The notes under the pieces: generated by a model
What the model was told of the DNA's origin: nothing
What the model saw: the letters and a program-made list of their open reading frames with translations, nothing else
Databases searched by the model: none
Shown here: piece after piece, positions 1 through 8,800 of the stretch
Layout: each line of letters opens with the position of its first letter
Position numbering within the stretch: position 1 is the first letter of the stretch
DNA from: Pedobacter nutrimenti
GTDB lineage: Bacteria; Bacteroidota; Bacteroidia; Sphingobacteriales; Sphingobacteriaceae
Reading direction: 5' to 3'
Assembly (NCBI RefSeq): GCF_003208655.1
Contig: NZ_QKLU01000006.1
Coordinates: 124,001 to 188,000 of the forward strand
Length of the DNA stretch: 64,000 nt
Position numbers and translations under genes: made by a program

Positions 1-236
1 TTGATGATCACAAAACCTGCGTAAACCAACAGGTGCAGGAAAGCGGGAATAGGACGGAAAAACATTTTTGTTTGTCCGAAAGCCACCTTGAGCATGGTCA
101 TCAGTCTTTTTTGTGGCTGATCTGTGCGGTCTGCTGCCTTACCCAAACGGATATTGCGTATAACTTTCTTTGCATTATAGCTGAAAAGGGCTACGGCCGC
201 AAGGCATAAGGCTATAAACAGGATTTGTGCTATCAT
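1..236 (-). CDS. (Fe-S)-binding oxidoreductase, N-terminal part (cut by window edge)
   Basis: Only the first 78 codons lie in the window; the gene runs off the left edge. The start codon is the ATG read on the minus strand at 236. The visible peptide begins MIAQILFIALCLAAVALFSY, a hydrophobic first helix, followed by a basic stretch and the start of a second hydrophobic segment. From memory this resembles the membrane-anchored N-terminus of the Bacteroidota '(Fe-S)-binding protein' family (heterodisulfide-reductase-like, 4Fe-4S ferredoxin plus CCG domains, often beside electron-transfer flavoprotein genes). The cluster-binding cysteines would be beyond the window, so the family call is by N-terminal resemblance only. 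Confidence 0.6.
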   Translation of the reverse strand, partial: MIAQILFIALCLAAVALFSYNAKKVIRNIRLGKAADRTDQPQKRLMTMLKVAFGQTKMFFRPIPAFLHLLVYAGFVII

Positions 237-403
237 TCTTTAAATTATCTTTAGAGTAACGCTAAGTTAAGTTAATTCGGGCAAAACCATATTATTATGC
301 ATGCATAAAATATAAAATTTAGAAAAGTTTTAAATAACTTATTCTGATTATCAATGGCTTATTAAAGATGCTAAAAAGTATTTTAATTTTTTTTGAAATA
401 TAA

Positions 404-434
404 TTTGGAGTTCAAAAAAAAGAAACTACATTTG
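404..434 (+). promoter_or_regulatory. Bacteroidota sigma-A promoter for tRNA-Phe
   Basis: TTTG at 404-407, a 19-nt spacer, then TACATTTG at 427-434. This is an exact match to the phylum consensus (TTTG at -33 and TAnnTTTG at -7). It lies 36 bp before the tRNA-Phe gene on the same strand. Confidence 0.8.
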
Positions 435-470
435 CACTCCCAACCGAAAGGAACGGCACAAAAATAAGAT

Positions 471-543
471 GGTGCGGTAGCTCAGTCGGTAGAGCAAAGG
501 ACTGAAAATCCTTGTGTCGCCGGTTCGATCCCGGCCCACACCA
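471..543 (+). tRNA. tRNA-Phe (GAA)
   Basis: This is a 73-nt cloverleaf with D-arm GCTC/GAGC, anticodon stem AAGGA/TCCTT with loop CTGAAAA (anticodon GAA), and T-arm GCCGG/CCGGC with loop TTCGATC. The 3' CCA is not encoded. One acceptor pair is odd: C5 faces A68, while the other six pairs are Watson-Crick. It has its own consensus promoter and is followed at once by an intrinsic terminator, so it is a single-gene transcript. Confidence 0.95.
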
Positions 544-550
544 CTGCAAA

Positions 551-578
551 AAGCCTTAGATTTCTCTAAGGCTTTTTT
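551..578. terminator. Intrinsic terminator after tRNA-Phe, probably bidirectional
   Basis: A perfect 10-bp stem (551-560 with 565-574) closes a TTTC loop and is followed by a T run. A-rich sequence on the other side means it could also end transcription of the minus-strand MocR gene, which stops at 604. Confidence 0.85.
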
Positions 579-603
579 GTTTTAAATCATTTGTTGTTTT
601 TGC

Positions 604-2079
604 TCAACCAAAAATAGCCTGCTTTAAAATTTGTACAGCTTCTTCCATTTCTTTTGTATTCAGGGAGGCAAAGCCAATCCTCACGGCATTGTAACTGGTC
701 TGCTCGGTATTGTAAATTTCTCCGTTGCTCAGGTACAGGCCTTTGGCCGAGGCTCGGACGGAAATGTCTTTTAAAGGATATTCCGGGTTAAACTTTACCC
801 ATACGGCCATTCCGCCATCTGGTTTTTTATAATTAACTGCGCCTTTTAGCTGCTGGTCCATGAGCTCGCAGAGTTTGTCCCTGCGATGGTGATAAATTTT
901 ATTGGCTTTTTTAACATACCTGGCCAGGTCGCCATTATTGATCAGGGCGGCCAGGGAGTCGCCGAGCAGGTGGTCACTTCTAAGGTCTATCAATACTCTT
1001 AAGCGCAATACCTGGTCAATAAAATCCTTGTGGGCAATCATAAAGCCTGCCCTGACGCTGGTCGAGAGTAATTTAGAAAAAGAGCCCAGGTAAATGATCC
1101 GTCCATTGTGTTTACTGCCGGCCAGCGGCAGATAGGGGGTAGAGCTGTAGTGGAAATCATAATCATAATCGTCTTCCAGGATGGCAAAATTGTATTTGGC
1201 GGAAAGCTCCAGCAATTGCATTCTGCGTTCGGGACTTAAGGTTACCGTTGTGGGGTGGTGATGGTGCGGAATAACATACATCATGCTGATCCGGTGTTTT
1301 TTGCAGCAGATTTCTGCGGCCTGAAGGTCTATACCCTGGTCATCGGCCGGAATTTTTAACAGTTTGGCCCCCAGTTGTTCAAAAACCTTGTTGGCCAGAA
1401 AGTAATTGGGTTCTGCGACCAACACATAATCTCCGGGACGGATCAGCAGGCTGGCGGCAAGGTAAATGCTCATCTGGGCCCCCTGGGTAATCAGGATATT
1501 GGAAGGCTGGATCGATAAGCCCCTGGTTTCTCCGAAATAGGGGACAAGACTTTCCCTGAGTAAGGGAGAGCCTGCGGCCAGGGCACCCTGTACAGTCCGG
1601 TTGGTATAGGAATGTTTAAGCCTGCTCCTATATTCCCGGAACAATAAGTCCAGCGGGGCCAGCCTGTTGTCGGCAATGCCTTCATCGAGAATCAGGTGCG
1701 GCGTAATGACCGGATGCATGGGCGTAAAGGGACTGGGCGGGGGCATTTTGTAAAAAGGGACGGTTATGGTGCCTTCAAAACTGGAATCGGGTTCTTTGCT
1801 CCAGGTTTTTGCTTTGATTTCCGGAAGGTTTCTGGCCACCCGGGTGCCTTTCTGTGGTAAAACTTCTGTCCAGCTCTGTGCGTAAAGTTCGTTGTAGGCT
1901 GCAATAACCGTTTTGCGGTGTACTTTAAGCTGTTTGGCCAGTTCCCGGGTCCCGGGCAGCTTTGAGCCAGGTAATAGATGGCCCGAGCGGATGGCACTAA
2001 CCAGGCTGTTGGCAATTTGTAAATACAGTGGGCTGCTGGTATCCCTTTGGGGCGCTAAGAGTGAAATGAATGGCTGCAT
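604..2079 (-). CDS. MocR/PdxR-type transcriptional regulator (GntR HTH fused to class-I aminotransferase domain)
   Basis: The 491-aa protein has two parts: an N-terminal GntR-type winged helix (about residues 15-80, with PGSKLPGTRELAKQLKVHRK typical of the family) and a C-terminal fold-type-I aminotransferase domain (about 130-490). The PLP-binding lysine is Lys336 in the motif GSFSKLL, and the upstream DDYDYDF stretch is also typical. MocR proteins use PLP or an amino-acid adduct as effector and regulate neighbouring genes. This one is divergent from the AhpD-like gene (79 bp between starts), its most likely target. PdxR (vitamin B6 regulation) is possible, but no pdx genes are nearby, so the specific target stays open. 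Confidence 0.88.
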   Translation of the reverse strand: MQPFISLLAPQRDTSSPLYLQIANSLVSAIRSGHLLPGSKLPGTRELAKQLKVHRKTVIAAYNELYAQSWTEVLPQKGTRVARNLPEIKAKTWSKEPDSSFEGTITVPFYKMPPPSPFTPMHPVITPHLILDEGIADNRLAPLDLLFREYRSRLKHSYTNRTVQGALAAGSPLLRESLVPYFGETRGLSIQPSNILITQGAQMSIYLAASLLIRPGDYVLVAEPNYFLANKVFEQLGAKLLKIPADDQGIDLQAAEICCKKHRISMMYVIPHHHHPTTVTLSPERRMQLLELSAKYNFAILEDDYDYDFHYSSTPYLPLAGSKHNGRIIYLGSFSKLLSTSVRAGFMIAHKDFIDQVLRLRVLIDLRSDHLLGDSLAALINNGDLARYVKKANKIYHHRRDKLCELMDQQLKGAVNYKKPDGGMAVWVKFNPEYPLKDISVRASAKGLYLSNGEIYNTEQTSYNAVRIGFASLNTKEMEEAVQILKQAIFG

Positions 2080-2131
2080 CTGGACTATTTACTTTTTAGA
2101 AACTGGATGCTAATTTAGTCCATAAGAGCCT

Positions 2132-2139
2132 TAATTTTG
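2132..2139 (+). promoter_or_regulatory. Candidate -7 element for the AhpD-like gene
   Basis: TAATTTTG fits the Bacteroidota -7 consensus TAnnTTTG and lies 19 bp before the ATG. No good -33 TTTG is present at the expected distance, which would suit an activated promoter controlled by the divergent MocR regulator. Confidence 0.45.
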
Positions 2140-2158
2140 TAGGGTAAATTTTAATAAA

Positions 2159-2596
2159 ATGTCAAAAAGAAAAACACTACCTGAAGCAGATCCTAAAGCC
2201 TACAGGACTATGCAGGCTTTTGAAAAATACCTGGCCGAAAGTTCGTTGGATAAAATCCACGTTGAACTGATTAAAATCAGGGTATCTCAAATTAATGGCT
2301 GTGCCTTTTGTTTAAATATGCATACGGCCGATGCCCGTAAACTGGGGGAAACCGAACAACGTATTTATTTACTGGATGCCTGGCGTGAGGCTACTTTTTA
2401 TTCTAAAGAAGAACGTGCTATTTTGGCTTTGGCTGAAGAAATGACCGTACTTTCAAAACACGGTATTGCTGATGCGGTATATGACCATGCCCTGGAGGTT
2501 TTAGGCCAGCAATACCTGACAGAAGTGATTATGGCGATTGTGACCATGAATTCCTGGAACAGGATCGGAATTGTAACCGGACTGCATGCAGAATAA
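2159..2596 (+). CDS. Carboxymuconolactone decarboxylase / AhpD-like alkylhydroperoxidase family protein
   Basis: The 145-aa all-helical protein carries the AhpD signature: Cys-x-x-Cys followed by three residues and His (CAFCLNMH, about residues 48-55), inside the stretch QINGCAFCLNMHTADARKLG. In characterised AhpD proteins the two cysteines reduce peroxidatic partners. Many family members, though, are of unknown substrate. Length and motif are typical of small cytosolic CMD proteins. The gene is divergent from the MocR regulator and ends just before a terminator shared with the convergent pyruvate oxidase gene. A role in peroxide or redox stress is inferred from the family only. Confidence 0.88.
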   Translation: MSKRKTLPEADPKAYRTMQAFEKYLAESSLDKIHVELIKIRVSQINGCAFCLNMHTADARKLGETEQRIYLLDAWREATFYSKEERAILALAEEMTVLSKHGIADAVYDHALEVLGQQYLTEVIMAIVTMNSWNRIGIVTGLHAE

Positions 2597-2616
2597 ATTT
2601 AAGCGGTAAATTTGTG

Positions 2617-2653
2617 AAAAGGGACAACATTTTTTATATGTTGTCCCTTTTTT
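2617..2653. terminator. Bidirectional intrinsic terminator between AhpD-like gene and poxB
   Basis: A 14-bp perfect stem (2617-2630 with 2638-2651) has A and T runs on its flanks. It sits between two convergent genes. Confidence 0.9.
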
Positions 2654-2659
2654 ATTGGA

Positions 2660-4396
2660 CTAAAATAACTCTTTGAGGTGTTTGTAATTGGATTTTACAG
2701 TTTCCAGTACTTCATCCATTTTGCCGCCCAGGATCATTTTTCCCATGGTAATGGCATAACCTTTCATTTGTTCAAATTCTATTTTGGGTGGCATGGCCAA
2801 TGCCTCGGGATCGGTCATTACATTCACCAGTACCGGGCCCGGCTGTGCCAGGGCTTGGGTTAAAGCGTTCCGGACTTCTTCAGGATGGTTAACGGTGATC
2901 CCCGGGAAACCCATGGCCTGTGCGACCAGGGCAAAATCGGGGTTGATCATATCGGTTTCATTGTCGGGCAAACCGGCAACTTCCATTTCCAGCTTCACCA
3001 TGCCCAGGGTCCTGTTGTTAAAAACAACAAGTTTTACCGGCAGGTTGTATTGTTTTATGGTGGCTAAATCACCCAGCAGCATGGAAAGGCCCCCATCACC
3101 GCAAAGGGCAATGACTTGTTTTTCAGGGTGGGCCAGGGCTGCCCCAATGGCCATAGGCATTGCATTGGCCATAGAGCCGTGGTTAAAAGAACCCAGTAGT
3201 TTGCGCTGGCCGGTCGCATCAATATAACGTGCCCCCCAAACGCAGCACATACCGGTGTCTACAGTAAATATCGCATCCCTGGTGGCCAGTTCATTGAGTA
3301 CCGAAGCCACAAATTCGGGGTGTATGGCATCTTTTTTACCAGCGTCATGAACATAGGTGAGCAGGTTTTCCTTCACTTTTGCATAGAGCTGCAGGTGGGC
3401 TTTTAAAAAACTTTCGTCGGTTTTAGCTTTCAGCAGGGGGAGCAGTGCTGTAACACTGTCTTCGATTTTTCCGCATAAACCCATTTCCAGTTTTGCCCTG
3501 CGTCCCAGTTTCTCGGGTTTTTCATCGATCTGGATAATTTTTTTATCATCAGGAATAAAAGGGGCATATGGAAAATCTGTGCCCAGCAGCAACAGCACAT
3601 CGGCTTCGTGCATGCTGTGGTAAGCTGCAGGTAAACCGAGCAGACCGGTCATGCCAACTTCATAGGGGTTATCGTATTGCATGCCCATTTTTCCCCGAAA
3701 AGAATAACCAACGGGAGCTTTGAGTAAGGCCGCAAGCTGAACGACTTGATCGTGGGCTTTTTCGGCGCCAATGCCGCAAAAGATGGTGATTTTGTGGTGG
3801 TCGTTCAAAAGTGCAGCCAGATTGCTCAGTTCTGTGTCCGAGGGCCTGAGTACGGGATTGTTGTAATAGTTTTTTGAAGTGTATATATCCTGCTGGGCAT
3901 CAAGTGCAGCCACATCGCCCGGAAGTCCAAAGACTGCTACTCCTTTGCGGTGAACGGCATGCTGGATAGCGGCCTGCAGCATTCTTGTGGCCTGTTTTGG
4001 GGTGGTGGCAATTTGATTGTAATGACTGCAGTCGTCAAATAATTTAATGGTATTGGTTTCCTGAAAGTAATCTGTGCCAAATTCGTAAGTTCCGCAGGTG
4101 GAGGCAATGGCCAAAACAGGGACGCCCGACCGGTGTGCATCGTAAAGGCCGTTGATCAGGTGTACATGACCTGGGCCGCTGCTTCCTGCGCAACAGGCCA
4201 GACCATCGAGCTCTCCTTCTGCTGCTGCTGCAAAGGCACCGGCTTCTTCATTACGGACATGGATCCAGCGGATGTTTCCATTTCTGCGTACTGCATCATT
4301 TAATTCGTTCAGGCTGTCTCCTGTAACGGCATATATTCTTTTAACGCCATTATCTACCAGTGTTTCTACAATTTGGTCTGCTACCTTTTTGCTCAT
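2660..4396 (-). CDS. poxB: Pyruvate oxidase / quinone-dependent pyruvate dehydrogenase (PoxB type)
   Basis: The 578-aa ThDP-dependent enzyme has the three-domain POX/AHAS layout. The catalytic Glu lies in VRNEEAGAFAA (about residue 50). The middle FAD domain includes IDEKPEKLGRR. The C-terminal ThDP site begins at ALCGDGGLSMLLGD and ends at the NN of VFNNRTLGM. The stretch LGSFNHGSMANAMP and the C-terminal extension that in E. coli PoxB forms the membrane-binding helix are both present. PoxB oxidises pyruvate to acetate and CO2 and passes electrons to quinone, here presumably menaquinone. The length matches E. coli PoxB (572 aa). It is a single gene, divergent from the PepSY gene. Acetolactate synthase is less likely because the whole sequence follows PoxB. 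Confidence 0.88.
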   Translation of the reverse strand: MSKKVADQIVETLVDNGVKRIYAVTGDSLNELNDAVRRNGNIRWIHVRNEEAGAFAAAAEGELDGLACCAGSSGPGHVHLINGLYDAHRSGVPVLAIASTCGTYEFGTDYFQETNTIKLFDDCSHYNQIATTPKQATRMLQAAIQHAVHRKGVAVFGLPGDVAALDAQQDIYTSKNYYNNPVLRPSDTELSNLAALLNDHHKITIFCGIGAEKAHDQVVQLAALLKAPVGYSFRGKMGMQYDNPYEVGMTGLLGLPAAYHSMHEADVLLLLGTDFPYAPFIPDDKKIIQIDEKPEKLGRRAKLEMGLCGKIEDSVTALLPLLKAKTDESFLKAHLQLYAKVKENLLTYVHDAGKKDAIHPEFVASVLNELATRDAIFTVDTGMCCVWGARYIDATGQRKLLGSFNHGSMANAMPMAIGAALAHPEKQVIALCGDGGLSMLLGDLATIKQYNLPVKLVVFNNRTLGMVKLEMEVAGLPDNETDMINPDFALVAQAMGFPGITVNHPEEVRNALTQALAQPGPVLVNVMTDPEALAMPPKIEFEQMKGYAITMGKMILGGKMDEVLETVKSNYKHLKELF

Positions 4397-4570
4397 AACC
4401 CTATTTTTAAGGTGAAAGTTCTTTGAATAGAAACGGTATTTTGGGGCATATTGTTTGCCTTTGATGCGGGCTAAAACGGAAATCCTGCACTGTATTTTAA
4501 ATTAAGTTTATTTATTTTGATTCCAAATAGTATTTTTGCCCTTTAATCACTTATACACCAGGCAAACACA

Positions 4571-5911
4571 ATGAAGAAAAATCTTAGCGGATGGGCCAAA
4601 ACCCGTGAATTTATAAATCAGATGCATTTATGGGTAGGACTTGGAATAGGATTAATTGTGATTTTGGTATGCCTTAGTGGTACCATTTATGTTTTTAATG
4701 ATGAAATCAGGGAAGCCGCAACACCCGAACTGTTTAAGGTAAAAGCCGAAGGAAATCAAAAGGCTTTGTCTGCCGAACAGTTAATTGCCCTGGTGCAAAA
4801 GGAAAGTGGCGGAAAGGTGGTTTCGGTCAGGGTGCCTGGGGATGCAGACCGTTCCTGGCAGTTTGGTGTAAAAAAGAAAAAAAGCAAAGAAGAAAAAGCA
4901 ATGTCCGCAAAGCATGACCAGGGCTCGGGGGCCGGGCATGGGGAAAAGAAAAAAGAAGGCAAGGACAAAAAAGATAAAAAAGAGGGGAAAGCGGTTGTTT
5001 ATTACGTGAACCCTTATACCGGCCAGATATTGGGTAACTCCAAAGACCTTAAGTCTGCAACGGTTCAATTTATGACCACGATGTTTAGCCTGCACCGCTG
5101 GCTATTGCTGGACAAAATAGAAAAGCCAATTTTCGGTGAATTGGAAAACAGAACACTGGGTGGCTACATTACCGGTGCTTCTGCCATTCTTTTTACTTTT
5201 GGTGTACTTTCGGGGGTGGCACTTTGGTTTCCGCGAAAATGGAAATCCTGGAAACAAGGTTTGAAAATTAAAACCGGAGGGAGCTGGAAACGGACCAATC
5301 ATGACCTGCACAACAGCCTGGGTTTTTATGCCTGTATTTTTCTGTTTTGCATGAGCGCTACCGGACCACAGTGGTCTTTTGACTGGTACCGGACCGGTTT
5401 GCGAAAAACATTGGGAACCTATAAACCCGAAGAAAAGGGAGAAGAGAAAAAAGGACCTTTTTCTGAAATACCTGCCCAAAAAGGACCAAAGCTTTTGATT
5501 GCAGATTATGTGGCCGCGAGTGATAAAGTTTTGAATTATAAAGGAGATTGCCAAATCAGCTTGGCGGCAGATTCTGCAGGGACGGTCAATGTGAGTAAGT
5601 TTAAGGCAGGCTTTTTTGATGCTCCTTCTGCCGACCGTTTGGTGCTGGACCAGTATTCTGCCAGGGTGATCCAGGCGACTGTTTTTGCTCAGTTGCCCTT
5701 CAATGAGCGGGTTAGCGGATCCATCAAGGCGATCCATACAGGGGGCGTGTATGGTCTTCTGACCAAAATCCTTTATTTTATGGCCTGTCTGATCGCCACC
5801 AGTTTACCGGTTACCGGAACGCTGATCTGGATCAATAAAATGAAAAAGAAAAAGACAAAGCCTGCAAAAGCATTAAAGCTGGAAAAACTTCAGCCTGCCG
5901 CTGTTATCTGA
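4571..5911 (+). CDS. PepSY-associated TM helix protein (candidate siderophore/iron reductase)
   Basis: The 446-aa membrane protein has an N-terminal helix (about 20-45), a PepSY-type soluble stretch, then helices near 195-220, 245-265 and 395-420. The family has histidines in its membrane helices (here HLWVGL, MFSLHRW, NHDLHNSLGF, IHTGGVYG) and in several organisms takes part in ferri-siderophore reduction. Residues about 98-140 form an unusual low-complexity insert very rich in Lys with two His-containing patches (AKHDQGSGAGHG). Candidate -7 element TATTTTTG lies at 4531-4538. The stop overlaps the stop of the convergent MFS exporter by 8 nt. The iron role is a family-based inference. Confidence 0.8.
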   Translation: MKKNLSGWAKTREFINQMHLWVGLGIGLIVILVCLSGTIYVFNDEIREAATPELFKVKAEGNQKALSAEQLIALVQKESGGKVVSVRVPGDADRSWQFGVKKKKSKEEKAMSAKHDQGSGAGHGEKKKEGKDKKDKKEGKAVVYYVNPYTGQILGNSKDLKSATVQFMTTMFSLHRWLLLDKIEKPIFGELENRTLGGYITGASAILFTFGVLSGVALWFPRKWKSWKQGLKIKTGGSWKRTNHDLHNSLGFYACIFLFCMSATGPQWSFDWYRTGLRKTLGTYKPEEKGEEKKGPFSEIPAQKGPKLLIADYVAASDKVLNYKGDCQISLAADSAGTVNVSKFKAGFFDAPSADRLVLDQYSARVIQATVFAQLPFNERVSGSIKAIHTGGVYGLLTKILYFMACLIATSLPVTGTLIWINKMKKKKTKPAKALKLEKLQPAAVI

Positions 5912-7169
5912 GGTGCAGTAATTTGAGCATGCTGAGGTGACCGCGAGGGCTTTTGGTTTTGTAAGCCACAAATGCGGCAGTTGCACAAAGGCCTATTATT
6001 CCGGCCAGACAAACCGCCAGTCTTGGTCCGAAAGCCTGGGCGGTCCAGCCGATAATTAAACTTCCGATTGGGATCATGCCCTGATAAGCCATAATGTAAT
6101 AACTGATTGCCCTTGCCCTCATGGCCGGAATGGTATGGGTTTGGATATAGGTATTAATGGCTGAAGTTTGGGCCATCATGCCCAGGCCGCTAAAGGTCAT
6201 GAAAACAAGGGCCAGGGAAAGGATTCCTGAATAGGCCAGAAAGATCAGGCTCAAACCGAAAATGGTACTGGCAATGATCATAATGCGCAGAAGCGGTTTT
6301 GCCGAGCGGAGGTTGGCCAGGTACATGGCGCTGATCACAGAACCCAGTCCGGCTGCGCTTTCAAACCAGCTGAAGGTACCTGCATTTCCATGAAAAAGGT
6401 CCTTGGCAAAAATAGGCATAAGGGTATTAAATGGGATCACAAACAAACTGCTGATGCCGATCATCAGGATCATACTGCTCAGCTCCCGGTCCCGGGACAC
6501 GTATTTAAAGCCTTCTTCCAGCTCCAGCCAAATGCTTTTTTGTGGTTTTTCCAGTACAGTGAGGTTTAGTTTCATTAAAAACAAACAGGCCAGTACAGGA
6601 ATGTAGCTTAAAAAGTTGCCGATAAAACAGAAATCCTCCCCAAAGGTGCTCAGTATGACCCCTGCAAATGCCGGCCCCACTATTCTGGCCATATTGGCCA
6701 TGGTGGAGTTGAGGGCAATGGCGTTGGGCAGGTCTTCCTTATGATCGACCATTTCTACCATGAGCGATTGTCTGCAGGTTACATCAAAAGCATTGATGAT
6801 GCCCTGGATGAGGCTTAAAAAAATAATGCAGGGAATGTTGTAGAATTTAAAAAAGATAATGGCTGCAAGTGCACCGGCCTGTAGCATGGAAATCACCTGG
6901 GTGATCATCAGGATTTTGTAACGGTTGTGGCGGTCAATTAAGCTGCCTGCATATGGAGAGAGGATCAGTGAAGGGATCAGACTGGCGAAGGCCACCAGGC
7001 CCAATAGCATTGCTGAGCCTGTAAGGCGGTATACGAGCCAGCTGACCGCTGTTTTTTGCATCCATGTCCCAATCAGGGAAATGCTTTGTCCGTAAAAGAA
7101 AAGTTTGAAATTGCGGTATTTTAAAGATCTGAATATGTTCATTGTGGTAGATGCCCTGAAGGACTGCAC
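5904..7169 (-). CDS. MFS transporter, EntS-like (MFS_3) exporter
   Basis: The 421-aa protein has about 12 hydrophobic helices and reads as a drug/siderophore exporter of the MFS_3 type. It begins NIFRSLKYRNFKLFFYGQSI, with the typical cytoplasmic N-terminus, and carries the loop-2/3 signature LSPYAGSLIDRHNRYK, in which Asp and basic residues form the MFS motif A. EntS-type members export enterobactin. The convergent PepSY gene next door could fit an iron theme, but substrates cannot be read from sequence. Its start is 72 bp from the divergent LysR gene, which may regulate it. Confidence 0.85.
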   Translation of the reverse strand: MQSFRASTTMNIFRSLKYRNFKLFFYGQSISLIGTWMQKTAVSWLVYRLTGSAMLLGLVAFASLIPSLILSPYAGSLIDRHNRYKILMITQVISMLQAGALAAIIFFKFYNIPCIIFLSLIQGIINAFDVTCRQSLMVEMVDHKEDLPNAIALNSTMANMARIVGPAFAGVILSTFGEDFCFIGNFLSYIPVLACLFLMKLNLTVLEKPQKSIWLELEEGFKYVSRDRELSSMILMIGISSLFVIPFNTLMPIFAKDLFHGNAGTFSWFESAAGLGSVISAMYLANLRSAKPLLRIMIIASTIFGLSLIFLAYSGILSLALVFMTFSGLGMMAQTSAINTYIQTHTIPAMRARAISYYIMAYQGMIPIGSLIIGWTAQAFGPRLAVCLAGIIGLCATAAFVAYKTKSPRGHLSMLKLLHLR

Positions 7170-7241
7170 AAATTTCGGTATAAAGAATTGAGTTGTAAAA
7201 TTGATTGTTTTAATGATATTGATTAATTTTAACGATTAATT

Positions 7242-8114
7242 ATGGAGCTTAGACAACTAAATTATTTTGTGAAAGCAGCCGAACATCTTCATTTTACAGA
7301 AGCTGCGGGCGCCTGTTTCGTTACCCAATCGACCCTTTCCCAGCAAATCAAACAGCTGGAAGAAGAGCTGGGGATGCTGTTGTTTGACCGGATCGGGAAA
7401 CATGTAAGGCTCACCGAAGCAGGCAATGTTTTTTTGAAACATGCCCGGCAGATCCTCAGGGATGTTGCCAAGTCCAAAGAGGCGATATCTGAGCTGAACA
7501 GCCTTGCGGCCGGTGATTTGAAAATTGGGGTAACTTATGCTTTCAGTTCTATGGTCCTGCCGGCACTGACGCCCTTTTCTTTCAAGTATCCCGGTATTAA
7601 AATTTATGTGGAATATGGTCCGCCAGAGGTGCTGGAATTGAAGCTCAAAGGAGCAGAGCTGGACATCATTCTGACTTTTCATGAAGAATCGGATAATGAG
7701 GGTTTGGAAATGCAGCCGCTGTTTTCTTCCCGGATTATGATGGTGGTCTCCAAAAAGCATCCCCTGGCTGCTTTAAAGAAAATTACCGTCAATGAACTGG
7801 GGGCCCTGGATTTGATCCTTCCCGGGAAGGGTTTTAGTTCCAGGGATTATGTAAACGAAATTTTCAGAAAGAAAAACATTTTGCCCCGGGTCCGGATAGA
7901 AATGAACGAGGTCAATTCTTTGCTGAGCCTGGTAGAAAATACGTCCTGGGTGACCGTGTTGAACGAAAAGGCAATTATGACCTGGGACAGCCTGGTGGCC
8001 ATTCCTATTGCCGGAAAAGAAAGGTACAAAAGGGCCTTTATTTTATGGCAAAAAGGCGTGTATAAAAAGAAGGCCGCAACCCTTTTTATAGAAGAACTGA
8101 GTAAGGTTTTATAA
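7242..8114 (+). CDS. LysR-family transcriptional regulator
   Basis: The 290-aa protein begins with the canonical LysR helix-turn-helix ([20 protein letters not shown], then [16 protein letters not shown], residues 1-60), followed by the periplasmic-binding-protein-like effector domain (about 90-290). It belongs to the CynR/OxyR-like shape class by N-terminal pattern. It is divergent from the MFS exporter, and LysR proteins usually act on the divergent gene, so the exporter is the likely target. The stop codon overlaps the stop of tdk on the other strand by 6 nt. The effector is unknown. Confidence 0.9.
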   Translation: MELRQLNYFVKAAEHLHFTEAAGACFVTQSTLSQQIKQLEEELGMLLFDRIGKHVRLTEAGNVFLKHARQILRDVAKSKEAISELNSLAAGDLKIGVTYAFSSMVLPALTPFSFKYPGIKIYVEYGPPEVLELKLKGAELDIILTFHEESDNEGLEMQPLFSSRIMMVVSKKHPLAALKKITVNELGALDLILPGKGFSSRDYVNEIFRKKNILPRVRIEMNEVNSLLSLVENTSWVTVLNEKAIMTWDSLVAIPIAGKERYKRAFILWQKGVYKKKAATLFIEELSKVL

Positions 8115-8699
8115 ACAGGCTTTGTCTTTCAGGTTATAACAGTACCTGCAACGGGGCTCATAACTTTCTTTTTCACCCAACAGTACTTTGGCTTCGCTGG
8201 CCACCTTACGGAAAGAATACATGGCTGGGCTGCCACAGCATACACAAACGGCATTGACTTTGGTGACCAGTTCGGCAATGGCCATCAGGGCGGGCATAGG
8301 CCCAAAGGGTTTTCCGCTAAAGTCCATGTCCAGTCCGGCCACAATGACCCGGATGCCTTTTGCGGCCAGTTTATTGCAAACCTCTGGCAGGTCTTCATCA
8401 AAGAACTGGGCTTCATCAATACCCACCACCTGGGTTTCGGCTTTCAGGAACAGAATGGCCGAGGAATTTTCAACAGGGGTAGAAGAGACCGAATTCTGAT
8501 CATGGGAAACCACAGCAGTTTCATCGTAACGGATGTCTGTTTTGGGTTTGAAGATCTCGACATTTAATTTGGCAATTTCTGCCCTTTTTAGCCTTCTGAT
8601 CAATTCTTCTGTCTTTCCGGAGAACATAGAGCCGCAAATCACCTCAATGCTTCCGCGATAGGCGGTTCCCTGTCTGTAATTTTGTTCGCTGAATAACAT
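8109..8699 (-). CDS. tdk: Thymidine kinase
   Basis: The 196-aa type-II thymidine kinase phosphorylates thymidine with ATP in the salvage pathway. The P-loop is [19 protein letters not shown] (residues about 27-45), the DEAQFF motif of the Walker-B/lasso region follows, and a structural zinc site is formed by the pairs CVCCGS and CRYCYN near the C-terminus. Length and motif order are typical. It is transcribed alone, convergent with the LysR gene (stops overlap by 6 nt). Confidence 0.95.
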   Translation of the reverse strand: MLFSEQNYRQGTAYRGSIEVICGSMFSGKTEELIRRLKRAEIAKLNVEIFKPKTDIRYDETAVVSHDQNSVSSTPVENSSAILFLKAETQVVGIDEAQFFDEDLPEVCNKLAAKGIRVIVAGLDMDFSGKPFGPMPALMAIAELVTKVNAVCVCCGSPAMYSFRKVASEAKVLLGEKESYEPRCRYCYNLKDKACL

Positions 8700-8800
8700 C
8701 CTGTATGCTGAATCTTTAGAGCCCGCTAATATCGAAATTTTGTAGTACTTTTGAGTGTCAAGTTACCAACATAAAACACCCATTTTTCCGTTATTAGTTT

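Noticed and set aside
5102-5737. 211-codon minus-strand frame inside the PepSY gene
   Set aside because: Antisense shadow; the plus-strand frame has clear membrane and PepSY features.
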